From positions 62,001-126,000 of the forward strand of contig NZ_PVXP01000002.1 in assembly GCF_002995845.1 (NCBI RefSeq): a stretch of 64,000 nucleotides of DNA. Reading direction: 5' to 3'. The translations under genes and the position numbers were made by a program. Positions 53,314 to 62,642 of the stretch are shown here, in pieces (the first letter of the stretch is position 1; every line of letters begins with the position of its first letter). Source of the stretch: Clostridium luticellarii (GTDB lineage: Bacteria > Bacillota > Clostridia > Clostridiales > Clostridiaceae). The notes under the pieces are model-generated. The model was not told the DNA's origin. It did no database searches and saw only the letters and a program-made list of their open reading frames with translations.

Positions 53314-54480
53314 ATGGGTAATTTTAAAATAGGAACTGAAGTACATTTTGGAGACGATTCACTTAAAAGATTGAATGATTTCAAAGATGAAAAAGTATTT
53401 GTAGTAACAGACCCATTTATGGTAAAATCAGGAACCATAAACCGGGTGACGGATGAGCTCGAGAAAGCAGGCAGCAAATATATGGTATATTCGGATATAG
53501 TTCCTGATCCACCTACAGAAGTAGTTGCACAAGGGGTAGAAGCACTGCTGCAGTTTGATGGTGATGTAATAGTAGCACTTGGCGGAGGTTCTGCTATAGA
53601 TTCATCTAAAGCCATAAAATATTTTCTAGCAAAAGTAAAAAAGGAAGACAAAAATATAAGATTTATAGCTATACCTACTACCAGTGGTACAGGATCTGAA
53701 GTAACAGGATTTTCAGTAATAACGGACAAGAAAAACAACGTGAAATCTACACTTATAGACGAAAAACTTCTGCCTGATGAGGCAATATTGGATGCAAACT
53801 TTGTAAAAACGGTGCCAAATTTTATTACTGCAGATACGGGAATGGATGTTCTTACGCATGCCATTGAAGCGTATGTATCCGTGAATGCCAATGATTTTAC
53901 AGATGCCCTGGCAGAGAAAACTGTGAAACTTGTTTTTGATAATCTTTTAAAAGCGTACAGGGATGGAAACGATCTGGAAGCTAGAAAAAAGATGCACAAT
54001 GCATCCTGTATGGCAGGAATGGCCTTTAATAATGCTGCATTGGGATTGAATCACGGTATGGCTCATACAATAGGTGCTAAATATCATATATCCCATGGAA
54101 GAAGCAATGCCATAATATTGCCTCATGTGATAGAATATAATGCAGATATAAAGGAGTTCAATTCAGGGGAACATATAAAAACAGCTGAAAGGTATGCATA
54201 TCTTGCCAACATAATTGGTGTGCCTTCTAGCAGCACAAGACAGGCTGTTAGGAATTTGATTGAAGCTATAAAGGATCTCCTTAGAGATTTGAAGATTCCT
54301 GATTCACTTAAACAGTTGGGAGTACCTGAAAAAGAATTCAATGACAATTTGGAAGAACTGGCCAAGATAGCCATTGAAGATAGGACCACAGGCACAAATC
54401 CGAGAAAGCCGCAGGTAGAAGATGTGAAAAAATTATTTAAAGATGTCTATGAAAGTCAATCTGTATTTTCAATCTTATAA
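53314..54480 (+). CDS. Iron-containing alcohol dehydrogenase, EutG/PduQ-like
   Basis: This 388-residue type III dehydrogenase has [11 protein letters not shown] near residues 94-104 and metal ligands in [30 protein letters not shown]. It would reduce aldehydes such as acetaldehyde with NADH. It is followed by eutS and eutP, which points to the EutG role in ethanolamine or ethanol microcompartments. No aldehyde dehydrogenase or ammonia-lyase is adjacent. AGGAGG precedes the ATG. Confidence 0.92.
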   Translation: MGNFKIGTEVHFGDDSLKRLNDFKDEKVFVVTDPFMVKSGTINRVTDELEKAGSKYMVYSDIVPDPPTEVVAQGVEALLQFDGDVIVALGGGSAIDSSKAIKYFLAKVKKEDKNIRFIAIPTTSGTGSEVTGFSVITDKKNNVKSTLIDEKLLPDEAILDANFVKTVPNFITADTGMDVLTHAIEAYVSVNANDFTDALAEKTVKLVFDNLLKAYRDGNDLEARKKMHNASCMAGMAFNNAALGLNHGMAHTIGAKYHISHGRSNAIILPHVIEYNADIKEFNSGEHIKTAERYAYLANIIGVPSSSTRQAVRNLIEAIKDLLRDLKIPDSLKQLGVPEKEFNDNLEELAKIAIEDRTTGTNPRKPQVEDVKKLFKDVYESQSVFSIL

Positions 54481-54500
54481 AGGCATTTATGGTGATGATT

Positions 54501-54845
54501 ATGGAAGAAAAACAAAGAGTAATACAGGAATATGTACCAGGTAAACAAGTTACACTGGCGCATGTAATAGCGAATCCAAATAAAGATTTATATAGGAAAC
54601 TTGGTTTGATAAGTGAAAATATGAATGCCATAGGAATACTCACTATAACTCCGAGTGAAGCGGCAATTATAGCAGCGGATGTGGCCACGAAAGCAGCACA
54701 GGTTCATATAGGCTTTGTAGACAGGTTTAGTGGATCTCTGGTTATAACAGGAGATATTTCCAGTGTGGAATCTGCAGTGAGAGAAGCACTTAATGTATTG
54801 AATAAAGTTCTTAAATTTTCAGTGGCGGATATAACCAAATCGTAG
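54501..54845 (+). CDS. eutS: EutS-type bacterial microcompartment shell protein
   Basis: This 114-residue protein matches EutS from start to end: [21 protein letters not shown] at the start, [10 protein letters not shown]-like segment near residue 45, [18 protein letters not shown] and a final DITKS. EutS is a BMC-domain hexamer with a bent shape, found at shell edges. ATG 54501 gives the standard N-terminus, although ATG 54489 is in frame. It is the only shell gene in the window. Confidence 0.93.
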   Translation: MEEKQRVIQEYVPGKQVTLAHVIANPNKDLYRKLGLISENMNAIGILTITPSEAAIIAADVATKAAQVHIGFVDRFSGSLVITGDISSVESAVREALNVLNKVLKFSVADITKS

Positions 54846-54864
54846 TTGTGGCAGAGGAATTATT

Positions 54865-55296
54865 ATGAAAACTTTATTGTTGATAGGTAAGACGGGATCT
54901 GGGAAGACCACTTTTTGTCAAGCCATGACGGAAAAGAAGATATATTATAAAAAAACTCAGGCTCCGGAATTTTTAGATGGCGTGTTTTTGGATACACCTG
55001 GAGAATATATAGAAAACAGACTTTATAGTGCAATTTCGGTTCTTTCAGCAGATTGTGACGCAATAGCCATTTTTCAGGAGTGTACAAATCTAAGTGTTGT
55101 ATTTCCACCTAGTTTTGCAGGTATGTTTGCAAAACCTGTCATAGGTATAATAACCAAGGTGGATCTCTGCAAAGAAAGCAGGAAGCTGCAGTTTGTAGAG
55201 GATATGCTGATTATGGCAGGTGCTGAACGGATATTTAAAGTCAGCAGTGTGGACAAAACAGGTTTTGAAGAGATAAAAAAATATATTGAAGATTGA
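54865..55296 (+). CDS. eutP: EutP/PduV-family GTPase-like protein
   Basis: This 143-residue P-loop protein has GKTGSGKTT at residues 8-16 and NKxD replaced by TKVD (ITKVDLC near residue 90). EutP/PduV proteins sit in microcompartment operons and have been linked to shell positioning or acetate kinase activity. It follows eutS by 19 bases and a terminator comes after, so the unit is only Fe-ADH, eutS and eutP. Confidence 0.88.
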   Translation: MKTLLLIGKTGSGKTTFCQAMTEKKIYYKKTQAPEFLDGVFLDTPGEYIENRLYSAISVLSADCDAIAIFQECTNLSVVFPPSFAGMFAKPVIGIITKVDLCKESRKLQFVEDMLIMAGAERIFKVSSVDKTGFEEIKKYIED

Positions 55297-55300
55297 TACA

Positions 55301-55338
55301 TAATATATGGATTTTTCCATATATTATTTTTTTATAGA
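55301..55338 (+). terminator. eutP terminator
   Basis: Arms TAATATATGGA and TCCATATATTA enclose TTTTT and are followed by T residues. Confidence 0.88.
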
Positions 55339-55407
55339 TATTATAATACTTTATTCTAAAGAGTTATAATATAAGTGTAAAGTTATAATATAAGGAGATG
55401 GATCATT

Positions 55408-56391
55408 TTGTATCCTATAAAATTTCAAAATTTGTATTATAAAAAAATATGGGGAGGAAGGGATTTAGGATCTTTCAGAAATAATCTTCCGGAAGGGAAG
55501 ATAGGAGAGAGCTGGGACATTGCATGTCATAAAAACGGCACTGGGACAGTGGCCAATGGAGAATTTAAGGGGATCAAATTTGACGAACTTATTGATAAAT
55601 TAGGTAAAAAACTTTTGGGAACTGAGATTAAAAAAGAAAGATTTCCCCTTTTGATAAAACTTATCAATGCCACGGATAATCTTTCTATACAAGTCCATCC
55701 CAATGACGTGTATGCCAATAAAATTGAGAATGATTCAGGGAAATCCGAAGTATGGTATGTAGTAGATGCATTTGAAGGTGCAAGCCTGATAGTGGGAACT
55801 AAAGCGGGATGTGATATTCATCAATTTAAAAAGGCTATTGAGCAGGGAAACCTTGAAAAGTTTGTAAATAAAGTACCTGTAAAAAAAGGCGATGTATATT
55901 TTATAAAAAGTGGGCTTGTTCATGCTATATGCAAAGGTGTTATAATAGCGGAAATTCAGCAGAGCAGTGATGTTACTTACAGAGTTTATGATTACGGCAG
56001 AGGAAGAGAACTTCATGTTCAGAAGGCACTGGATGTGGTGGATCTCAGTTTAAGGGGAGAAAAAAGCAGGGGAATTACTTTAAAGAGAGAAGGTTTTGAA
56101 AAGACTTATCTGTGTCTCGCAAGGGAATTTTCTCTTGAATTGTATGATATTAGGGACAAAGCTTCAGAAACAAGTGATGAGGAAAGATTTTATATATTTA
56201 CCTGTGTTGATGGACAGGGGCAGATAATGTATGACAACGGTGCTGAAAGTATATTTAAAGGAGACAGTTTTCTTATTCCTGCTTTCCTGGGAGAATATAC
56301 ATTAAAGGGGAATATGAAATTGCTTAAAAGCTATGTACCGGACTGCAGTAAAGTGGAAAACAATATATTGAAGGAGATCAGAAAGTTTTAG
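55408..56391 (+). CDS. manA: Class I mannose-6-phosphate isomerase
   Basis: This 327-residue zinc enzyme interconverts mannose-6-phosphate and fructose-6-phosphate. The start YYKKIWGGRDL, the zinc motif LSIQVHPND near residues 92-100 and a second His/Glu pair in GLVHAICKGVIIAEIQQSSDVTYRVYDY are typical of the short Firmicute type. It uses a TTG start after AAGGAGATGG. It is flanked by terminators on both sides, so it is a separate unit. Confidence 0.93.
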   Translation: MYPIKFQNLYYKKIWGGRDLGSFRNNLPEGKIGESWDIACHKNGTGTVANGEFKGIKFDELIDKLGKKLLGTEIKKERFPLLIKLINATDNLSIQVHPNDVYANKIENDSGKSEVWYVVDAFEGASLIVGTKAGCDIHQFKKAIEQGNLEKFVNKVPVKKGDVYFIKSGLVHAICKGVIIAEIQQSSDVTYRVYDYGRGRELHVQKALDVVDLSLRGEKSRGITLKREGFEKTYLCLAREFSLELYDIRDKASETSDEERFYIFTCVDGQGQIMYDNGAESIFKGDSFLIPAFLGEYTLKGNMKLLKSYVPDCSKVENNILKEIRKF

Positions 56392-56393
56392 TT

Positions 56394-56428
56394 TTGAGGT
56401 ATGTATATAACGTACCTCAAATTTTTTA
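56394..56428 (+). terminator. manA terminator
   Basis: Arms TTGAGGTA and TACCTCAA form a hairpin followed by a run of T residues. Confidence 0.88.
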
Positions 56429-56453
56429 TAATTCAGTAAAAAAACTCTTGCAA

Positions 56454-56474
56454 AATAATAATTAATATTATATA
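56454..56474 (+). promoter_or_regulatory. Shared 21-bp box, candidate PerR operator, at rubrerythrin
   Basis: This 21-base AT-only sequence has symmetric arms ATAATA and TATTAT around a five-base centre. The identical 21 bases occur in inverse orientation at 61120-61140, before the rubredoxin-NADH oxidoreductase gene. PerR boxes are AT-rich palindromes of this type, and in clostridia PerR controls these two gene classes. Confidence 0.6.
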
Positions 56475-56537
56475 ATAATAAATGTTGAAAGAAGTAATAA
56501 AAATTAATTACATAAAGTAAATAGAGGAGGATTTTGT

Positions 56538-57083
56538 ATGAAAAAATTTGTTTGTTCAGTCTGTGGGTATGTTTATGAAGGAGAAAAGGCACCTGAAAAA
56601 TGTCCTGTATGTGGTGCACCATCAGATAAATTTGTGGAGAAATCGGAGGATTCGTCAAATTGGGCAGATGAGCATAAGATAGGCGTTGCTAAGGGAGTAG
56701 ATCCTGAAGTACTTGAGGGATTAAGAGCTAATTTCACTGGAGAGTGTTCAGAAGTGGGAATGTATCTTGCTATGAGCCGTCAAGCTGACAGAGAGGGATA
56801 TCCGGAAGTTGCAGAAGCTTATAAGAGAATAGCTTTTGAAGAAGCAGAACATGCATCAAAATTTGCTGAGCTGCTGGGAGAGGTAGTTGTACCGGATACA
56901 AAGAAAAATCTGCAGATGAGAGTGGATGCAGAAGCAGGAGCATGTAAAGGCAAAAAGGATTTGGCAACTTTAGCCAAAAAGTTAAACTACGATGCAATTC
57001 ATGATACAGTACATGAGATGTGCAAGGACGAGGCGAGACATGGAGCTGCATTCCAGGGCCTGCTGAACAGATATTTCAAATAG
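56538..57083 (+). CDS. rbr: Reverse rubrerythrin
   Basis: This 181-residue protein has a rubredoxin domain at the N-terminus (Cys6, Cys9, Cys22, Cys25) and a ferritin-like diiron domain (about 65-180) with ExxH motifs in [10 protein letters not shown] and [11 protein letters not shown]. That order is reversed relative to ordinary rubrerythrin and is typical of clostridial peroxide-reducing revRbr induced by oxygen. It is paired by promoter motif with the NADH:rubredoxin oxidoreductase at 61092. AGGAGG precedes the ATG. Confidence 0.95.
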   Translation: MKKFVCSVCGYVYEGEKAPEKCPVCGAPSDKFVEKSEDSSNWADEHKIGVAKGVDPEVLEGLRANFTGECSEVGMYLAMSRQADREGYPEVAEAYKRIAFEEAEHASKFAELLGEVVVPDTKKNLQMRVDAEAGACKGKKDLATLAKKLNYDAIHDTVHEMCKDEARHGAAFQGLLNRYFK

Positions 57084-57120
57084 ACATAACCTACAAATAT
57101 ACTATTGTTTCCCCACATAA

Positions 57121-57152
57121 AAAAGAATCTGTGAAATCACAGATTCTTTTTT
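57121..57152. terminator. Bidirectional terminator between converging genes
   Basis: Perfect arms AAAAGAATCTGTGA and TCACAGATTCTTTT close on AA, with A and T runs on the two sides. Confidence 0.92.
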
Positions 57153-57159
57153 GATTGCT

Positions 57160-58530
57160 TTAAGCTAAATACATGAAATAGGATAATGCATCCTTTTGTT
57201 CAGTTGCAAAATCTATATTTCTCATGTGGTACGCGTTTCCTCCATAATCATAACCTTGATTATCACATATATATGCGTAGTCAAAGCTGTTTGGATCTGC
57301 CCATTTCATGAAGGTATATGTGTGAGTTGGACCATATCCGTAACTTGTGGTAAAACATATGTCACCGGGAAGAAGCAGAGATAAATCATAGCCAATTTTC
57401 CAGCCCATGCTTTCCAGTACAGATGTAAGGGTGAGAGTGTTTGCCACATAGGTTGGAACGCCAAGCCCTACTCTTCTAAGGGCTTCACTGGCGAAATATA
57501 CACAGTTGTTGCTTGTATCACCGCCGTGAAGTTCAATGGCACTTTCCAGTACGGACTGCCTGTTGTCATAATTCATAAGATAATTATAAAGGCTTGTACC
57601 TATTGATGACTGAGTCCTATAATCGTTTGATATGGACTGAACAGGTACAAAGGGATTTATAGTCAATTGCAGGATAACTGTCTTGTAATATCCATCTACA
57701 GTGCCGTTAAAAACATAAGTTCCAGGTATGCTGGTGTTGCTCAGGGTTCCATCCCAGGAGACATCTACGGATCTTGTGGAATCATCTGACATTTTGGCAG
57801 ATAATTTTACAGGTAAGCTGTAGTTGTCTTCCTGATTTATAGATGTATTTATATCATCAATAGATACTATGGAGGGAACTGTTTTAAATTCCACCATAGT
57901 AGCATTTTTGAGTCCCCTTCCATATAGAGATACTATATTGCCCCCTATGATTAGAGTATAATCAGAATCGTAATCATAATTAACTGCAGTTGTTACAATA
58001 ACTGATTTATTGTAATCATCTGAAGACAGTACTGTGGAGATTTTCGTATCATTTTTATCCATTACCTTTATTTCATCCTTTAATGAGTCTATATCCACTG
58101 GTTCATTGAATTTTATTTTCCAGCTTTTATTAACGGGAATATCGGTTTTAACTAAAGTCTGTGAAGTTGTAGTTTCGCTGTTGCCTTCGTAATATTTTTT
58201 ATTCTCGTTGGATAAATTTTGTGTGGAATCAGAGTCTTCTTTGGATACATTATCTAAGGAGGAAGATTTTTCCCCGGATGAATTTCCAGCTGAATTTAAA
58301 TCATCTGCAGTTTTAGTGTTTTTAGCTTCTTCATTTTGTTCAGATGGCTTATCTTTATTATTATCTGTAGAAGTGGGAGAAGTACTATGTAAATCGGTGC
58401 TGCTTGTGATATCGGACTTTGAGGAAAGCTCGTCCACATTATTTGCTGCCAATACATTGGTATAATGGAATCCTTGAACAAGCATATAAATTCCACAAAA
58501 TAGTACAAATTTTTTTATAAATTTTTTCAA
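57160..58530 (-). CDS. Secreted Ig-domain protein with C-terminal amidase-like domain
   Basis: This 456-residue exported protein has a signal peptide (1-28), a serine/asparagine/glutamate-rich linker (about 30-125), a Big_5/SbsA-type Ig domain (about 130-215, KSWKIKFNEPVDIDSLKD), a Big_4 domain (about 217-295, VSWDGTLSNTSIPGTYVFNG), and a C-terminal domain with NNCVYFASEALRRVG and HTYTFMKW holding a probable Cys-His pair of a CHAP/NlpC-type amidase. It is a candidate wall hydrolase or surface protein. It uses a TTG start with AAAGGAGG. The catalytic assignment rests on the spacing of Cys and His. Confidence 0.82.
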   Translation of the reverse strand: MKKFIKKFVLFCGIYMLVQGFHYTNVLAANNVDELSSKSDITSSTDLHSTSPTSTDNNKDKPSEQNEEAKNTKTADDLNSAGNSSGEKSSSLDNVSKEDSDSTQNLSNENKKYYEGNSETTTSQTLVKTDIPVNKSWKIKFNEPVDIDSLKDEIKVMDKNDTKISTVLSSDDYNKSVIVTTAVNYDYDSDYTLIIGGNIVSLYGRGLKNATMVEFKTVPSIVSIDDINTSINQEDNYSLPVKLSAKMSDDSTRSVDVSWDGTLSNTSIPGTYVFNGTVDGYYKTVILQLTINPFVPVQSISNDYRTQSSIGTSLYNYLMNYDNRQSVLESAIELHGGDTSNNCVYFASEALRRVGLGVPTYVANTLTLTSVLESMGWKIGYDLSLLLPGDICFTTSYGYGPTHTYTFMKWADPNSFDYAYICDNQGYDYGGNAYHMRNIDFATEQKDALSYFMYLA

Positions 58531-58831
58531 CTATATTCCTCCTTTCTATTTTATTTATGAAAAATTTTGTTTCATATGAAGTGATTCTTAAATTCAAGTA
58601 GAATCTACCCATTGGGATAAATCTTTTCATAAATAAGTTTAATTCTTTTAAAGAACAAGTTCAATAGGAATTTATAATTTGATAATTAAATGGGAAAATT
58701 ATAATATTAATAGATATACGGCATATTATTTATAATGGGATCATGCAATCGGGGGATTTCTGGACCCGGATAGGATTTGACCATTTAGCTTCAATAGGGT
58801 GAAGATTAAAGAGTGAAAAGGTGGGATTTAG
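58531..58831. other. Divergent promoter region without a recognisable element
   Basis: This 301-base gap separates the secreted amidase gene and yihY. It holds ribosome sites for both, a CTTCA/TGAAG mini-hairpin near 58791 and an AGATTC/GAATCT repeat on the minus strand, but no riboswitch, tRNA or gene that I can identify. Confidence 0.5.
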
Positions 58832-59662
58832 TTGGAGAAAAAAGATAGATATAACCTAAAAGAGCTTGCCGTGAGCTTCATGGAAGATGATGTACTTGCA
58901 CTTTCTTCTCAACTTGCTTATAGTTTAATATTTTCTTTTTTTCCTTTTCTCATATTTATTATCAATCTTGTGGGATACAGCGATATAAGTAATAGTGACA
59001 TACTTGCAGTATTGGGGTATATACTGCCTAAAAATGTATTGGAATTGGTGAAAAATACTGCATTCAGGAGTGAAATCACTAAGAATACACAGTTGATATA
59101 CTTGAGCTTGATCTTTGCAATATGGGCTTCTTCCGGTGGATTCCACGCAGTGATAAAGGGGCTGAATAAAGCCTATAATCGACATGAACATAGATCCATA
59201 TTTAAAATATATGGTGTATCCATGTTGTGTACTTTGGGAATAATGACTATAATAGTGTTTACCATATTATTTCTGGTGTTTGGGGAAATGATTGGAAGTT
59301 TGATAGCTTCCAATTTAGGGTTTTCCAGGGAATTTAACCTTGTGTGGGATATATTTAGATATGTGATCATATTTGTATCCACGGTATTTATTTTTTCTGC
59401 AGTGTACATCTATGCTCCCAGTGTAAAACTTGTATGGAAGGAAGTGATTCCAGGAGCGGTATTTTCGACCATAAGCATTGTAATAGTATCCATGATTTTT
59501 GCATTTTATGTCAATAATTTTGTCAATTATTCTATAATTTATGGAAGTATAGGAGCTGCAATAGCTCTTCTCACCTGGCTGTTTATATTATCCGTCATAG
59601 TAATACTGGGGGGAGAGGTTAACGCAGTACTATTCAAACATGAAAAAAAGCAAACTGACTGA
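58832..59662 (+). CDS. YihY/BrkB-family membrane protein
   Basis: This 276-residue inner-membrane protein has six hydrophobic segments and the family pattern ALSSQLAYSLIFSFFPFLIFIINLVG near the start, plus YAPSVKLVWKEVIPGAVFSTISI. The family was once annotated ribonuclease BN, which is not supported; its function is unknown. It uses a TTG start after AAGGTGGG. Its 3' end overlaps a terminator. Confidence 0.88.
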   Translation: MEKKDRYNLKELAVSFMEDDVLALSSQLAYSLIFSFFPFLIFIINLVGYSDISNSDILAVLGYILPKNVLELVKNTAFRSEITKNTQLIYLSLIFAIWASSGGFHAVIKGLNKAYNRHEHRSIFKIYGVSMLCTLGIMTIIVFTILFLVFGEMIGSLIASNLGFSREFNLVWDIFRYVIIFVSTVFIFSAVYIYAPSVKLVWKEVIPGAVFSTISIVIVSMIFAFYVNNFVNYSIIYGSIGAAIALLTWLFILSVIVILGGEVNAVLFKHEKKQTD

Positions 59663-59688
59663 ATATTCATCAGTTCAGCTGCTTTTTT
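59643..59688. terminator. Terminator between converging yihY and oxidoreductase genes
   Basis: A run of A, then GCAAACTGACTGA, pairs with TCAGTTCAGCTGC and a T run, overlapping the last codons of yihY. It can serve both strands. Confidence 0.75.
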
Positions 59689-59700
59689 CACCTGAAAGGG

Positions 59701-61092
59701 TTAAAGAAAGAAATTTTCTTTTATTATATCCTGCATGGTTTTTGAGGCCTGAATGTTCTGGATGATTTTTCCCGCTTTTTTGGTGTTTCCTATTAATATT
59801 CCGCCTGTCAATTTATTGTTTTCGAAGAATAATTTTTGATACTCCTTCTTTAAAGGATCTCTTAAAGAGAGTGTTTGAAGGTCAGGTGAAATTGTGCCAC
59901 AGGAAAACAATTCTGTGTTCATGGAAGTGAATATGGAAGAAGATACGAAGTCTGAAAAATGTACTTCATCTCCTGCAGCATTGGCTCCAGCAATTTTACC
60001 CATTTTTTCAGAGGCAGGCCAATTGCCGTACACTCTTCCATTATACTCGCAGATATCTCCGCAGGCATATATGTTCTCTGCGGAAGTTTCCATTTTGTCA
60101 TTTACTATTATGCCCCTGTTGGTTTTTATATCCGTGTTTTCTACCAATTGCTTGTTTGGACGTATTCCTGTAGAAAATAATACCATGTCAGTTTTTATGA
60201 TTTTTCCACTCTTTAATCGCAGGCTGGAAACTTTTTCTTCACCTAGTATTTCTTCTGCAGAATCACCAAGTATTGTTTCCACTCCTGATTTATCCACGGC
60301 TTCTTTGAATAGAACAGCGCCTTCCGAATCAAGTTGACGGGAAAGAAGTCTGTCTGAAAATTCCACTACGGTAACATTCAATCCGGAATTTTTAATTGAC
60401 CAGGCAGCTTCGAGCCCCAGCAGACCTCCTCCGATTATAACCGCATTTTTAGATTTTGACATGTAGTTTTTTATATTTTCTGCATCTGATTTGTATTTTA
60501 AAGAAAAAACACCTTTTTTGTCTATCCCTTTTATTGGAATTATAAAGCTGGAACTTCCATTTGCAAGTATAAGTTTGTCATAGGATAATTCACGGCCTGT
60601 ATCTATAGTTACTTTTTTTGATCTTGTGTCAATATTTTTGGCACTGCAGCCTAAAAGAAGTTCTATGTTGTTGTCTTTGTACCACTTTTCATTACAGAGA
60701 TAGAAATCCTTGCGTAGTGTGGGCTTTAAGAGATAATCTGAAAGTTCAGGTCTGTAGTAGGTTGGAAGATTTTCAGCGGATATGATAACTATACTGCAGC
60801 TTTTGTTTCTATCTCTTATAGAATTGGCAGCATAGTAACCAGCAGCACCATTTCCGATTATTACGAAACGTTCATCCTTATCTGTACTAAAATTTGAAGG
60901 AACTTTTTCAGATACCTCTATGAATTGACTGGCATCAGCACCGCATACTGGACAGGTTTTAGGTGGTTCATCACCTTCAATTATTATTCCACATACAAGA
61001 CATTTCCATTTTTTTGTAGATGAAGATGGCTTATTTTCAGAATTTTCATTACTGCTCTCGTTGATCTTTTCCATAAATTTATAAGTTGACAT
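59701..61092 (-). CDS. NADH:rubredoxin oxidoreductase-like flavoprotein with fused rubredoxin domain
   Basis: This 463-residue protein starts with a Ser/Asn-rich stretch, then a rubredoxin-like domain (about residues 29-60, CLVCGIIIEG and CPVCGADASQF). The FAD domain GNGAAGYYAA near 80 and NAD domain GGGLLGLEAAWSI near 215 follow, as in NROR and NADH oxidases. The fused rubredoxin lets it pass electrons from NAD(P)H straight to rubrerythrin-like peroxidases. AAAGGAGG precedes the ATG. It shares a 21-bp promoter box with reverse rubrerythrin. Confidence 0.9.
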   Translation of the reverse strand: MSTYKFMEKINESSNENSENKPSSSTKKWKCLVCGIIIEGDEPPKTCPVCGADASQFIEVSEKVPSNFSTDKDERFVIIGNGAAGYYAANSIRDRNKSCSIVIISAENLPTYYRPELSDYLLKPTLRKDFYLCNEKWYKDNNIELLLGCSAKNIDTRSKKVTIDTGRELSYDKLILANGSSSFIIPIKGIDKKGVFSLKYKSDAENIKNYMSKSKNAVIIGGGLLGLEAAWSIKNSGLNVTVVEFSDRLLSRQLDSEGAVLFKEAVDKSGVETILGDSAEEILGEEKVSSLRLKSGKIIKTDMVLFSTGIRPNKQLVENTDIKTNRGIIVNDKMETSAENIYACGDICEYNGRVYGNWPASEKMGKIAGANAAGDEVHFSDFVSSSIFTSMNTELFSCGTISPDLQTLSLRDPLKKEYQKLFFENNKLTGGILIGNTKKAGKIIQNIQASKTMQDIIKENFFL

Positions 61093-61119
61093 TGGATCCT
61101 CCTTTGAATATGTTTAATG

Positions 61120-61140
61120 TATATAATATTAATTATTATT
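61120..61140 (-). promoter_or_regulatory. Shared 21-bp box before the rubredoxin oxidoreductase gene
   Basis: The reverse complement is base-for-base the box at 56454-56474 before rubrerythrin. It lies 28-48 bases upstream of the start codon, over the probable promoter, as a repressor site would. Confidence 0.6.
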
Positions 61141-61253
61141 AATCAATAGTAATTATTTACATATATTATAGTATATATAGATGGCAAAATCAACTGAATA
61201 AACTGAATATTTCATTTATCCCACCGCTACATATTAAATAGATCAAAAAAATA

Positions 61254-61281
61254 TTGACAAAAATCAAGGTAGTTGTATAAT
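61254..61281 (+). promoter_or_regulatory. cysK promoter
   Basis: TTGACA (61254-61259) and TATAAT (61276-61281) are 16 bases apart. Transcription would start near 61288, at the head of the T-box leader. Confidence 0.75.
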
Positions 61282-61299
61282 ATATATTAGAAATCATAG

Positions 61300-61578
61300 T
61301 AGATTACTCAGAAATACTTTGAAAAAGAAAAGTAGCTTAAATGAAGTTTTACAGAGAGAAAACTGTATGCTGAGAAGTTTTTTTACGGAGTTTAAGTGAA
61401 GTGCTCTTTGGAGTTATGAGCCGAATTAGTAGTAGGCTGCATCGGGTTCACCCGTTACAGTGATAGGACATAGCGCTGTGTCCGATTGTGAGTGGGTTTT
61501 TAGAAACCAAAAAGAGTGGGACCACGGAGGATCGACTTCGTCTCTATAATTAAAGTGTAGAGAGGGAGTTTTTTTGAC
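61300..61578 (+). promoter_or_regulatory. T-box leader, cysteine-specific
   Basis: The T-box sequence AGAGTGGGACCACGG is at 61513-61527, preceded by a long structured stem I. A TGC (Cys) codon at 61438-61440, in the loop before ATCGGGTTCACCC, is the best specifier candidate and agrees with the downstream cysteine genes. A terminator stem (CGTCTCTA with TAGAGAG, then seven T) follows at about 61539-61577. Uncharged tRNA-Cys should favour readthrough. The T-box is firm; the specifier is read from its position. Confidence 0.9.
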
Positions 61579-61646
61579 GTCAAAATAAATATTAAAATCA
61601 TTGAGATGAATAAAAAATTATATAAAGAATTGGTGGGAGGAAAATA

Positions 61647-62558
61647 ATGATATTTAATAATGCCATAGATATGATAGGGAATACACCTTTGTTTAAGCTG
61701 GACAATTTTAGGGAAGAAAATTCAGCTGACATATATATCAAACTTGAAAAGTACAATCCAGGAGGAAGTATCAAGGATAGAGCTGCTCTTGGAATGGTTG
61801 AAAGGGCAGAAAGAGAAAATCTTATAGGACCAGGGGGTACCATAGTTGAACCCACTAGTGGAAACACGGGTATTGCTCTTGCCATGATAGGAAAGTTAAA
61901 AGGATATAAAGTAATTATTGTCATGCCGGAAACTATGAGTATAGAGAGAAGAAATATGATAAAGGCCTATGGAGCTGAATTGGTTCTAACAGATGGAACT
62001 AAAGGAATGAAGGGTGCCATAGAAAAAGCTTATGAAATTGTCAAGGGTAAGAAAGATTACTATATACCCCAGCAGTTTGTGAATATAGCCAATCCTCAGA
62101 AGCACTATGCTACTACAGCTGAAGAAATATTAAATGATTTGAAGAATGTGGATGCATTTGTAGCTGGTGTTGGTACTGGTGGGACATTAATAGGAGTAGG
62201 AGAAAATTTGAAAAAGCACAATAAGAACACCAAGGTAATTGCAGTGGAACCTGCATCTTCACCGGTTTTATCAGGCGGCCAGCCGGGTCCCCACAAAATA
62301 CAGGGCATAGGCGCAGGATTTGTACCGGACATATATAAGACGGAATTTGTAGATGACATTATTACCATAACGGATGAAGTGGCATTTAAGTATGCCAGGC
62401 TTATGGGAAAAGAAGAAGGAGTATTAGTTGGAATATCTTCAGGAGCTAATATAGCAGCAGCCATTCAGGTGGCTAAAAAGCTTGGAAAAGGAAAGAAAGT
62501 GGCTACTGTAGCACCAGATGGAGGAGAAAAGTATCTATCCATGGGATTGTATGATTGA
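61647..62558 (+). CDS. cysK: Cysteine synthase (O-acetylserine sulfhydrylase)
   Basis: This 303-residue PLP enzyme makes cysteine from O-acetylserine and sulfide. It has the PLP Lys in [11 protein letters not shown] near residue 42 and the substrate loop [12 protein letters not shown] near 67-78, with [12 protein letters not shown] binding phosphate near 175. It is the first gene behind the T-box and is followed by cysE, so cysteine supply is controlled by tRNA charging. GGGAGG precedes the ATG. Confidence 0.97.
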   Translation: MIFNNAIDMIGNTPLFKLDNFREENSADIYIKLEKYNPGGSIKDRAALGMVERAERENLIGPGGTIVEPTSGNTGIALAMIGKLKGYKVIIVMPETMSIERRNMIKAYGAELVLTDGTKGMKGAIEKAYEIVKGKKDYYIPQQFVNIANPQKHYATTAEEILNDLKNVDAFVAGVGTGGTLIGVGENLKKHNKNTKVIAVEPASSPVLSGGQPGPHKIQGIGAGFVPDIYKTEFVDDIITITDEVAFKYARLMGKEEGVLVGISSGANIAAAIQVAKKLGKGKKVATVAPDGGEKYLSMGLYD

Positions 62559-62642
62559 TGTAATAGATTTTTATACTTTCCACAGTTTTTCATGGGGATA
62601 GAATTAGAATAAACAGTGAAACAAAGGTTATAAGGGGGTGAT

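Noticed and set aside
53292-53999. 235-residue minus-strand frame within the iron alcohol dehydrogenase
   Set aside because: The plus strand encodes conserved NAD and metal motifs here; the opposite frame is low-complexity and serine-rich.
61093-61646. S-box or other sulfur riboswitch before cysK
   Set aside because: The T-box sequence and a TGC specifier candidate explain the leader.
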